The notes under the pieces were generated by a model. The model worked only from the letters and a program-made list of their open reading frames with translations. It did no database searches and was not told where the DNA came from. Shown piece after piece: positions 1 to 6,056 of a stretch of 8,053 bases of DNA. Numbering within the stretch: the first letter of the stretch is position 1; every line of letters begins with the position of its first letter. Position numbers and translations under genes: made by a program. The stretch lies in contig CALAGJ010000078.1 in NCBI GenBank assembly GCA_937892395.1, forward strand, positions 1 to 8,053, in the 5' to 3' direction. Origin of the DNA: an uncultured Parafilimonas sp. Lineage in GTDB: Bacteria; Bacteroidota; Bacteroidia; Chitinophagales; Chitinophagaceae.

Positions 1-1262
1 ATGGCACATCCAATGAATTGCAGTTTGGCAATGGTGTAGGAGTTGAACCCAAGAGGGATTTAAAACGATTGAAGCCATACAAGCCGGTTCCCAAACCAAA
101 CAATGTAAAGTTCTTTTTCATTTACCATAAGCCCGACAGAGAACATGCAGTAAAGAATATTTGGCAGTACTTTAAAGATGGCTACAACGGCCAGTATCCA
201 TTTCCAAAAATGGAAGAGTACATCAGCCAGCCGTTTGAATTGGAAGAGAACGGCAGCATTTCATTTGATAATATTGATGATGCAGTTTCAGTAGTTCAAA
301 AAGCAATCAAGAATAAAGACAGGTTGCCCGATACAAAATATTTTGCGGTGTACATCAGCCCGGTTCCTAAGTGGGAGAAAGACCCCAAGAGGAACGGCAT
401 TTACCACCGCATGAAAGAAATATTGTTGTACGAAGGCATCACCTCACAGGTAATTTGGAAGGAGAATATTTCCAAGCCTGCATTCAATCTGTTCCTACCT
501 AACATTGAAACAGCCATCTTAGCCAAGCTGGGCGGTGTTCCCTGGAGGCTGAAAAGAGATACCACCAATGAACTGATTGTTGGTGTGGGGGCATTCTATT
601 CCATTACCCGTAAATCAAAATATGTAGGATCAGCTTTCTGTTTCAACAACGAAGGCATATTCAAAGGCTTTGATTGTTTCGGTGCAAATGATACGGATAG
701 CATCGCAGGTTCAATCAGGGAAGCAGTAGGCAAATTCATTGCCTCCAATTACAAAGCCACAAGGCTTATTATCCATTTCTACAAAGACCTCAGTAAAAAG
801 GAACTCAAACCCATCATTGACACCCTCCATGCGTTGGGCTTACCTATTCCGGTAATTGTAGTAACCATCAATAAAACAGAGAGCAAAGAACTATTGGCAT
901 TTGATACCAGCAGTCAAAAGCTGATGCCTTACAGCGGAACCATTGTAAAAGTGGGTGCAAAAGAATACCTGCTATTCAACAACACCCGGTACGAAGAAGC
1001 ATCTGCACCAACAGACAGGGAGCACCATTTCCCGGTAAAGATTTCATTCTTCAGCGACAAAGCAGAATTATTAGATGACCCTGCATTGATAAACCAACTC
1101 ATTGACCAGGTTTATCAGTTCAGCAGAATGTATTGGAAAAGCGTAAGCCAGCAGAACCTGCCGGTAACAATCAAATACCCCGAAATGGTGGCCGAGATAT
1201 TCCCATACTTCACCCACGACAAACTACCCGACCACGGCAAGGAGAGCCTGTGGTTTTTGTAA
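1..1262 (+). CDS. Prokaryotic Argonaute, MID-PIWI part (5' end cut by window)
   Basis: Guide-dependent nucleic-acid-binding protein of the Argonaute family. The frame is open from position 3 to the TAA at 1260-1262 with no stop upstream, so the gene starts outside the window; the in-frame TTG at 18 is not a convincing start. Numbering from that TTG gives 414 visible residues. The MID domain spans about 28-180, with Y129/K133 and SQ (143-144) near the guide 5'-end pocket and the typical ILAKLGGVPW at 167-176. PIWI covers about 185-414 and ends in WFL, the usual buried C-terminus. At the first catalytic position VGVGA (188-192) replaces the GxD of active enzymes. D257 may sit at the later aspartate site. 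The terminal H/D position near KYPEM (386-390) looks lost. A catalytically dead, long-B-like Argonaute is therefore likely. Whether it has N and PAZ domains cannot be seen. mcrB starts 17 bases after the stop, suggesting co-transcription. Family call firm; subclass and inactivity inferred. Confidence 0.9.
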   Translation, partial: GTSNELQFGNGVGVEPKRDLKRLKPYKPVPKPNNVKFFFIYHKPDREHAVKNIWQYFKDGYNGQYPFPKMEEYISQPFELEENGSISFDNIDDAVSVVQKAIKNKDRLPDTKYFAVYISPVPKWEKDPKRNGIYHRMKEILLYEGITSQVIWKENISKPAFNLFLPNIETAILAKLGGVPWRLKRDTTNELIVGVGAFYSITRKSKYVGSAFCFNNEGIFKGFDCFGANDTDSIAGSIREAVGKFIASNYKATRLIIHFYKDLSKKELKPIIDTLHALGLPIPVIVVTINKTESKELLAFDTSSQKLMPYSGTIVKVGAKEYLLFNNTRYEEASAPTDREHHFPVKISFFSDKAELLDDPALINQLIDQVYQFSRMYWKSVSQQNLPVTIKYPEMVAEIFPYFTHDKLPDHGKESLWFL

Positions 1263-1279
1263 AAGCACAATTAGATAAA

Positions 1280-3292
1280 ATGAGTATATACAATCCAGAT
1301 ATGTGGATCATGAAGATTACCCCCGGTGGTTCGGGGAATACGAAAATGTTTTTTGAAAATCTCTTTATTAAAGAAGGTTGTAAGAATCTGATTGGCTATA
1401 CCAAAGAAGAGGGTGAAATAGAAAAATTTAGTACTCGTTGGCATAAAATAAAAATAGGTGATTTAATTGTCGTTATCGAAGGTTACAACCGTGTATTTGG
1501 AGTGGTGGAAATTACATCAGATCCATTTGATGATGAAAATGAAGAAGGAGACAAACAAGCAGACTGGTTTTATCACAGGCGGAAAGCAGAATTGGTAAAA
1601 TACTTTAATCCATCATTTGAAGCAAAGGCTAATACCAATAGGGATACCATCATTGAATATTCTGGTGATGGTGCAATAGAAATATGCGATGAAGTTTGGG
1701 ATAAAATAAAAGAAGAATACATCAACCATAAAAAGAGCAAACAAATGCAACAGAAAATAGACATCTTAAAATATAAAAAGCAAATCATTTTGCAAGGTCC
1801 TCCCGGCACTGGTAAAACAAGGTTGGCTCAATTAATGGCAGATGAAATTATAAAATCTGAAGTTAAGTTGACCCCACTTCAATATGTTGACTGGTACATC
1901 AAGACCTTTAAATCCACCAAAGATTTGAATGAGAGAAATGCTCAAAGAATTTCTTTATTAAACGAGTTTGTAACTGCGTTTCCCATCGTCAATATTCCCA
2001 ATCTAACTTTGGATACATATTCTTTAGGCAGAGGATCGCAAGACAGCTTTTGCTATTGGCTTGAAAAGAAATTAGGTTCTTTGGGTAGGTTTTCTCCAGG
2101 ATTAGCAGGTACAACTGTTTATGGTGTTTATTTCAGTCATGAACAGAACGCATTTGTAAGCACTGATAAAACACCACAGCAAAAGTTAGATGATATAAAA
2201 AGTGCTTTGAATACGCTTTTAACCACACAAAATTACACTGCTGCCGCAGAGATTTTCAGGAAGAGTTTTATACTGAAAATTCTGAGTACGTATTTTCCGA
2301 ATGAATACTTTCCGATATTCAGTCAAAATCATTTGAAACTAATCGCCAAAATCTTTGAGATTAATACAACTGGCTTAGATGATATACAATTGAATAAAAA
2401 AATAAATGAGAAGTTTCTTGAAATGAAGGCAAACCATTCAAGCAGTATTTCAAACTTCGACTTTATGGGGCATTTGTATGATAAGTTTAAAATTAAAAAT
2501 GATGACGTAAATCTGGATGATGTTCAGGTACTTGATACGTTGGGAGAAAAGAAGCTAATACAATTTCATCCTGCATATACCTACGAAGATTTTGTTAGGG
2601 GCATTACAGCTGATACAAACACAAGAGGACAGGTTGAATACAAAGTAGAAAACAAGACATTAGCAGAATTTGCTCAAAAAGCATTGGATAATCAGGCAAT
2701 CAACTATGTATTGATAATAGATGAAATTAATAGGGCAAACCTGCCTTCTGTACTCGGTGAATTGATTTATGCTTTAGAATATCGTTACAATCCCGACAAA
2801 CCAAAAGAGAATGTTGTTGAAAGCATGTATTCATTAAAGCAGGAAGGAATAGAGGGCACAGGTGATAGAGCATTACGGCTCCCAAATAATCTATTTATTA
2901 TAGGCACTATGAATACAGCAGACAGGAGTGTTGGTCATATTGATTATGCAATCAAAAGACGATTTGCTTTTATTGATGTTCCACCTACAGATGTTGCAAT
3001 TGATGAGGTGATTGATGATGCTGATTTGAATAGAAAGGCTAAAGCATTGTATGCAGATGTTTCTAAGTTATTTAATGAAGAAAAGACTGCGGATAAACCA
3101 GCATATCTCCAGTCAGATTTTAAAGCAAAGGATGTACAGTTGGGGCACAGCTACTTTTTAGTAGACACTCTTTCGGAATTAAATATAAAGTTAGAATTTG
3201 AAATCAAGCCGATTCTTTTTGAATACGTTAAAGACGGAGTTCTTAGTCAAGAAGCAGAGAAGGAAATTAAAGCATTAAAAGTCAATGAGTAA
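1280..3292 (+). CDS. mcrB: McrB-type GTPase subunit of a McrBC modification-dependent restriction system
   Basis: AAA+ motor that hydrolyses GTP and drives the McrC nuclease on DNA. I start it at ATG 1280 (670 residues). The same frame is open back to 1133, but those 49 codons only overlap the Argonaute PIWI end and have low-complexity, non-family sequence. Residues about 8-150 resemble an EVE/PUA-like base-sensing domain (MWIMKITPGGSGN at 8-20, then KIGDLIVVIEG at 58-68); this fold call is by eye. Walker A is GPPGTGKT at 173-180. The McrB-typical FHPAYTYEDFVRGI is at 429-442, Walker B LIIDEINRAN at 478-487, the McrB signature MNTADRS at 544-550, paired arginines R560/R561, and LGHSYFL at 621-627. 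Walker A and B lie about 300 residues apart, far more than in the E. coli protein; residues about 200-410 form an inserted module containing DSFCYWLE (255-262) and YFPNEYFPIF (338-347). No Shine-Dalgarno is seen, only an A-rich leader. All key ATPase motifs are intact. Confidence 0.95.
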   Translation: MSIYNPDMWIMKITPGGSGNTKMFFENLFIKEGCKNLIGYTKEEGEIEKFSTRWHKIKIGDLIVVIEGYNRVFGVVEITSDPFDDENEEGDKQADWFYHRRKAELVKYFNPSFEAKANTNRDTIIEYSGDGAIEICDEVWDKIKEEYINHKKSKQMQQKIDILKYKKQIILQGPPGTGKTRLAQLMADEIIKSEVKLTPLQYVDWYIKTFKSTKDLNERNAQRISLLNEFVTAFPIVNIPNLTLDTYSLGRGSQDSFCYWLEKKLGSLGRFSPGLAGTTVYGVYFSHEQNAFVSTDKTPQQKLDDIKSALNTLLTTQNYTAAAEIFRKSFILKILSTYFPNEYFPIFSQNHLKLIAKIFEINTTGLDDIQLNKKINEKFLEMKANHSSSISNFDFMGHLYDKFKIKNDDVNLDDVQVLDTLGEKKLIQFHPAYTYEDFVRGITADTNTRGQVEYKVENKTLAEFAQKALDNQAINYVLIIDEINRANLPSVLGELIYALEYRYNPDKPKENVVESMYSLKQEGIEGTGDRALRLPNNLFIIGTMNTADRSVGHIDYAIKRRFAFIDVPPTDVAIDEVIDDADLNRKAKALYADVSKLFNEEKTADKPAYLQSDFKAKDVQLGHSYFLVDTLSELNIKLEFEIKPILFEYVKDGVLSQEAEKEIKALKVNE

Positions 3293-4586
3293 CTTTTTAT
3301 TCAATTCATTAACTGAGCACCACAAATATCCAAATGGTGAACCTATCCCTTTAGGAATAGACGCTGAATTATTGCAAAAAGAAATTCTATTTCAGAGCAA
3401 TCCAGAAAAGAAATGTATTGAAATTAAAAAAGATAATTCACTGCACACCCATTATTACATAGGTGTAGATTGGATTAGTGACGATAAAGTAATTTATGTT
3501 GCTCCAAAATTAAATACGAAAATTACAGACCATCAAGGAACAATTGATAGCAGTACTCTAAAAGAAACTGACTTTATAAAGATGTTATTTCATTGTTTAA
3601 AGTACCAGGATATTGCCAATGAATTAGATGAATTGTTTGAGATAAAATGGGAGCAACCCAAAATTGAGATTGAGCAAAAAAGAGATTTACTTACGCCATT
3701 GTTAGTTGTGCAATTTCTCGGCTTATTGAAAATAATTGTTCGCAAAGGTTTGAAGAAGTCATATTACAAGATTGAGCACAATTTAAATAGCAGAGTAAAA
3801 GGCCGGGTTTTAGTGGGTAAAACTTTAAAAGAAAACATATTCAAGAATAAGAATCTCAATACCTTTTGCAGTTATGATGAATTTGGATTGAATGGTCTTG
3901 AAAATAGATTATTGAAACGAACTCTTTCTTTCATCAAAAGTTATCTTCCTGTATACGCACAATTAAACACAGATGCATATATACAGAACTTGTTTAATTA
4001 TATAACCCCGGCATTTGAAACAGTCTCAGAGGAAGTAAATCTCAATGATATTCGATACACAAAAACTAATCCATTTTACAGAGAATATGAGGAAGCCATA
4101 AAATTGGCTAAGATGATCCTAAAACGATATGGATACAATATTTCAAATGTAGAAAAGCAAACCATCAATACACATCCATTTTGGATTGACATGAGTAAAC
4201 TGTTTGAATTGTACGTTTTAGGTTTATTGAAAGAGCAATTTAAGAATCAGGTCATTTATCATCCAACATACAATAGCAAAGAGTTAGATTATTTATTGCT
4301 CAGTCCACCAATGGTAATTGATGCTAAATACAAGCCACGTTATTTATATACTTCTGTTTTAGATGATGCCAGGCAGTTGAGTGGCTATTCTCGAATGCAC
4401 AAGGTTTATGATGCATTAAATTATTCTAAAGATAAAATCATTGATTGTTTGATTATATATCCAAATCAGGAAAGCAATAACAAAGATTTATCTAAATTTA
4501 GTGAGCTGATGAAAGATTCCAATTCAGCAATTGGGGAATATGTAAATTTCTTCAAAATTGGAATTGAATTGCCCGTTGTAAAATAA
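3285..4586 (+). CDS. mcrC: McrC nuclease subunit of the McrBC system
   Basis: Partner of McrB: it docks on the McrB ring, stimulates GTP hydrolysis and supplies the PD-(D/E)XK nuclease that cuts modified DNA. The protein has 433 residues. The N-terminal part (about 1-160) is the adaptor region. The family-typical segment KGRVLVGKTLKENI is at 172-185, followed by GLENRLLKRTL at 204-214. The C-terminal nuclease domain has E308 in MSKLFELY, D335 in KELDYLL, and D346-A-K348 in MVIDAKYKP, giving a complete D...DxK catalytic site. Conserved QLSGYSRMH follows at 364-372. The ATG lies inside the end of mcrB (overlap of 8 bases, ATGAGTAA), which suggests translational coupling and a fixed ratio of the two subunits. 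The length is normal for the family and no frameshift is seen. The sequence is A/T-rich like mcrB, unlike the Argonaute gene upstream. Confidence 0.94.
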   Translation: MSNFLFNSLTEHHKYPNGEPIPLGIDAELLQKEILFQSNPEKKCIEIKKDNSLHTHYYIGVDWISDDKVIYVAPKLNTKITDHQGTIDSSTLKETDFIKMLFHCLKYQDIANELDELFEIKWEQPKIEIEQKRDLLTPLLVVQFLGLLKIIVRKGLKKSYYKIEHNLNSRVKGRVLVGKTLKENIFKNKNLNTFCSYDEFGLNGLENRLLKRTLSFIKSYLPVYAQLNTDAYIQNLFNYITPAFETVSEEVNLNDIRYTKTNPFYREYEEAIKLAKMILKRYGYNISNVEKQTINTHPFWIDMSKLFELYVLGLLKEQFKNQVIYHPTYNSKELDYLLLSPPMVIDAKYKPRYLYTSVLDDARQLSGYSRMHKVYDALNYSKDKIIDCLIIYPNQESNNKDLSKFSELMKDSNSAIGEYVNFFKIGIELPVVK

Positions 4587-4642
4587 GCCACAGGGTGCAA
4601 TATTCTAATTTGGGCAGGTGAACCTTTGTTATTTTGTAAAAA

Positions 4643-5656
4643 TCACTTGTACTGCTTCAATGCTTCTTTTAACCTATTCTTAATCACTTCTGCAAGGCTT
4701 ATCGGCTGAATAACAGAAATACTATCAGCATAGGAAAGAATTAACCTTTCCAATTCATAGTTAATGATAATTTCAAGTGTTACCTCAAGAGTATTGTCGT
4801 CAATCCATTTTGGTTTTTGTGAGCCGTGAAGCGGCTTGGTTTCCATATAGTTTCCGGTCCTGCCTTTAAAGTGCAAAACCACTTTTTCCAGCTCGGCATC
4901 AACTGGTTTGGTAACTCCGATAATATCTTCAAAATATTCCTGCCAGTCTATCTTATTGTTTTTCTGGTACTTCCCTTTTGTTTCCTTTATTGAAATGATC
5001 CGGTCGATAGCAAGATTCCAGTCGTACTTTTCCTTTTCAGGATTATAGCCAAATAAAAACCACCTGTTATTGTATTGCTTCAAAAAGTAAGGATGGATTA
5101 CAACATCAAAAGGAACATCATTTTCAAAAGGCTGATAACTGATGGTAAGCACCTTTTTATAGAAGATAGCATTATGCAATGGCCCCAGGTGCTCAATACC
5201 CTTCAGATATTGGTTGCTGTCAAACTCCATAATAGTAGCGGATGCCTCATCCGTTGCAATGCCTTGTTGAAGTTTAGGTACAAGTTCGTTCACCCACTCA
5301 AATTGTGGCATACCCTTAAACTGTGAAAGTATGTCTACCGCAGCCTTTAATTGATTGATTTCAACTTCATTCAAAGGCATATTGTTGATGGAAAAAGCCA
5401 TGTCCGCATACCGGTAATAAACCTTTTTCCCATCACGAAGCTTGTCAAGTTCTATACTCCACCCTTCCTTGCTTTCCATAAAAGCAATATCTTCAAATAT
5501 CTGCCTCCGGCTTATCCCATTTGATTCAGGGTCTATTTCAAGTAAAACACTTTCACATTCTGCAATCAGGTCATCGATGAAATACCTTCTTCCCGGATTT
5601 CTGAAGCAGTTATCCAGTACTTTATAGCGTATAAGGGCATTTTTATTCGTTGCCAT
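4643..5656 (-). CDS. WYL-domain transcriptional regulator (wHTH-WYL-WCX)
   Basis: DNA-binding regulator with a ligand-sensing WYL domain, 337 residues, ATG at 5656-5654 and TGA at 4645-4643. Residues about 1-88 form a winged helix-turn-helix; ISRRQIFEDIAFME (48-61) is the probable recognition region and KKVYYRY (77-83) the wing. The WYL domain spans about 157-225, with the name motif present as WFL (199-201) in NNRWFLFGYN and the conserved IDRI at 217-220. A WCX-like C-terminal domain (about 255-337) carries NYELERLILSYAD at 299-311, a segment typical of these proteins. WYL repressors such as BrxR and CapW control phage-defence operons by binding inverted repeats at their own promoters. This gene is divergent from the retron RNA and RT, and two copies of a palindromic element lie between them, so control of itself and of the retron is the likely job. 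It converges on mcrC with 56 bases between the stops. The inducing ligand is unknown. Confidence 0.92.
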   Translation of the reverse strand: MATNKNALIRYKVLDNCFRNPGRRYFIDDLIAECESVLLEIDPESNGISRRQIFEDIAFMESKEGWSIELDKLRDGKKVYYRYADMAFSINNMPLNEVEINQLKAAVDILSQFKGMPQFEWVNELVPKLQQGIATDEASATIMEFDSNQYLKGIEHLGPLHNAIFYKKVLTISYQPFENDVPFDVVIHPYFLKQYNNRWFLFGYNPEKEKYDWNLAIDRIISIKETKGKYQKNNKIDWQEYFEDIIGVTKPVDAELEKVVLHFKGRTGNYMETKPLHGSQKPKWIDDNTLEVTLEIIINYELERLILSYADSISVIQPISLAEVIKNRLKEALKQYK

Positions 5657-5664
5657 ATTATTAA

Positions 5665-5669
5665 CCTTT
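5665..5669 (-). promoter_or_regulatory. Possible weak ribosome binding site of the WYL gene
   Basis: AAAGG on the minus strand, 8 bases before ATG 5656. It is the only start in the window with any Shine-Dalgarno-like sequence at a sensible distance, and it supports the chosen start. The match is short and could be chance. Confidence 0.35.
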
Positions 5670-5673
5670 ATGC

Positions 5674-5690
5674 TGTGCAGCTACACTGCA
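5674..5690. promoter_or_regulatory. Operator-like element, copy 1 (WYL leader)
   Basis: TGTGCAGCTACACTGCA. It matches copy 2 at 16 of 17 bases in the same orientation, with starts 91 bases apart. The core is an inverted repeat TGCAG-5-CTGCA (5676-5680 with 5686-5690). It lies 17 bases upstream of the WYL start codon, inside the probable 5' leader, where a bound repressor could block transcription. It is a candidate autoregulatory site for the WYL protein; the assignment to WYL is inferred from position. Confidence 0.65.
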
Positions 5691-5738
5691 TTCTTGATAG
5701 TTCTATTTGCTTTTCAATTAACTGCGTCATACAAAGCA

Positions 5739-5746
5739 CAAAGTTA
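5739..5746 (-). promoter_or_regulatory. Candidate Bacteroidota -7 box for the WYL gene
   Basis: The minus strand reads TAACTTTG, a full match to the Bacteroidota -7 consensus TAnnTTTG. It would place the transcript start near 5732 and give a leader of about 75 bases that includes operator copy 1. No clear TTTG -33 element is seen about 20 bases upstream, where operator copy 2 lies. The box is short and could occur by chance in A/T-rich DNA. Confidence 0.4.
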
Positions 5747-5758
5747 ATAGAAAATAAT

Positions 5759-5766
5759 TACTTTTG
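5759..5766 (+). promoter_or_regulatory. Candidate -7 box (distal) for the retron RNA/RT
   Basis: TACTTTTG matches TAnnTTTG on the plus strand and overlaps the left end of operator copy 2. It would start transcription near 5772, about 35 bases before the a1 repeat. No TTTG -33 element is visible. The box at 5793 fits the RNA 5' end better. Confidence 0.3.
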
Positions 5767-5783
5767 TGCAGTTACACTGCACA
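5765..5783. promoter_or_regulatory. Operator-like perfect inverted repeat, copy 2 (retron promoter)
   Basis: TGTGCAG-TTACA-CTGCACA: a perfect inverted repeat with 7-base arms and a 5-base spacer, of which the first 17 bases repeat copy 1. It lies about 24-42 bases upstream of the expected retron RNA start, in the -35 region of the 5793 box and overlapping the 5759 box. A dimeric repressor bound here would block the RNA and RT, and perhaps also the WYL promoter. The WYL protein next door is the natural candidate. The palindrome is seen directly; its binder is inferred. Confidence 0.75.
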
Positions 5784-5792
5784 GTTGGAATA

Positions 5793-5800
5793 TTACTTTG
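5793..5800 (+). promoter_or_regulatory. Candidate -7 box (proximal) for the retron RNA
   Basis: TTACTTTG differs from TAnnTTTG at one base. Transcription starting about 7 bases after its last G would begin near 5807, exactly where the a1 arm of the retron RNA starts. That positional fit is the main reason to prefer it over the full-match box at 5759. Confidence 0.35.
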
Positions 5801-5806
5801 CACATT

Positions 5807-5826
5807 GTTCTTTGAAAGCCTGCTGC
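5807..5826 (+). repeat. a1 arm of the retron RNA
   Basis: Left arm of the terminal inverted repeat. Bases 5818-5826 (GCCTGCTGC) pair perfectly with 6025-6033; 5813-5816 pair with 6034-6037 after a bulged A5817; 5807-5810 (GTTC) pair with 6040-6043. The overall match across the 2x2 internal loop shows that the stem extends beyond the G/C core. Confidence 0.8.
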
Positions 5827-5917
5827 ACGATATTGATTTGTGCCAACTGGAAGCCACCGCAAGGCGGTTTCAGATCGGTTGGTGTTCCCCGATTTATCGG
5901 GGGATGAATGTTTCTTG
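5827..5917 (+). other. Probable msr region of the retron RNA
   Basis: It holds two hairpins. In the first, CCAACTGG (5843-5850) pairs with TCGGTTGG (5875-5882) including two wobbles, and an inner stem ACCGC (5856-5860) pairs with GCGGT (5864-5868) around loop AAG. In the second, CCCCGA (5887-5892) pairs with TCGGGG (5897-5902) around TTTA, extended by two weaker pairs. The second lacks a following T-run, so it is not an intrinsic terminator. A small GCAC...GTGC pairing (5825-5843) would compete with the end of a1. The border with msd is estimated. Confidence 0.6.
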
Positions 5918-6024
5918 GTTATTGTTGGCTACACGGTTCTTTGAACTGTAAGCTGATAGTGCTGTTGAAATATTATTATTTATATTATTATAGATATAAG
6001 TTGAGTTCATAAACAAAGAATAAC
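5918..6024 (+). other. Probable msd region (msDNA template)
   Basis: GTTATT (5918-5923) pairs with AATAAC (6019-6024), which ends exactly where a2 begins, so it would form the base of the msd stem. Within it, ACGGTTC (5933-5939) pairs with GAACTGT (5943-5949) around TTT, with an outer arm 5925-5930 / 5951-5956. A weak A/T stem joins 5978-5985 with 5994-6001. The 9-base TATTATTAT occurs twice (5971-5979, 5983-5991). The predicted msDNA would be about 100 bases with an A/T-rich arm. Borders are inferred from pairing only. Confidence 0.55.
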
Positions 6025-6043
6025 GCAGCAGGCTTCATTGAAC
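6025..6043 (+). repeat. a2 arm of the retron RNA
   Basis: Right arm of the terminal inverted repeat; its core GCAGCAGGC (6025-6033) is the exact complement of 5818-5826. It ends 13 bases before the RT start codon, and the remaining leader is A/T-rich without a Shine-Dalgarno sequence. Confidence 0.8.
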
Positions 6044-6056
6044 TTTTTATAAAATT

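Larger units (their letters stand above)
5807..6043 (+). ncRNA. Retron msr-msd noncoding RNA
   Basis: RNA template and primer for the retron RT, lying directly upstream of the RT gene (14 bases before its ATG), the usual retron order. The ends are defined by a long inverted repeat: 5807-5826 pairs with 6025-6043 through 17 base pairs (9, then a one-base bulge, then 4, a 2x2 internal loop, then 4). Inside are three strong hairpins: 5843-5882; 5885-5904 with loop TTTA; and 5925-5956 with loop TTT. U-rich loops are usual in retron msr stems. An A/T-rich segment follows. The length of about 237 bases fits known retron RNAs. In the family, the RT primes from the 2'-OH of a G near the end of a1 and copies the msd part into msDNA; G5829, just after a1, is one candidate, not established. 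Exact ends and the msr/msd border need RNA and msDNA data. Confidence 0.82.

Noticed and set aside
18..20. TTG as the real start of the Argonaute
   Set aside because: The frame is open to the window edge, and the first residues already resemble the segment before MID; the gene is simply cut.
1..39. ATG at position 1 as a small gene
   Set aside because: It stops after 12 codons and lies in another frame of the Argonaute gene.
1133..1279. Upstream start of mcrB overlapping the Argonaute end
   Set aside because: The 49 codons follow the Argonaute sequence in another frame and look low-complexity; the conserved N-terminal domain begins just after ATG 1280.
1573..1809. 78-codon minus-strand frame inside mcrB
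   Set aside because: It is antisense to the McrB N-terminal domain and Walker A; no independent support.
4587..4642. Terminator between the convergent mcrC and WYL genes
   Set aside because: Only a tiny AGG/CCT stem (4616-4625) before a T-rich stretch is visible, too weak to call; nothing else is seen in these 56 bases.
5075..5627. Two plus-strand frames opposite the WYL gene (5075-5326, 5442-5627)
   Set aside because: They are antisense shadows of a well-conserved protein, with no signals of their own.
5885..5904. CCCCGATTTATCGGGG hairpin as an intrinsic terminator
   Set aside because: No T-run follows and it lies inside the RNA bounded by a1/a2; it fits better as an msr hairpin with a U-rich loop.
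5766..5951. 61-codon reading frame upstream of the RT
   Set aside because: It lies across the operator and the structured retron RNA, has no start signal, and its protein shows no recognisable pattern.
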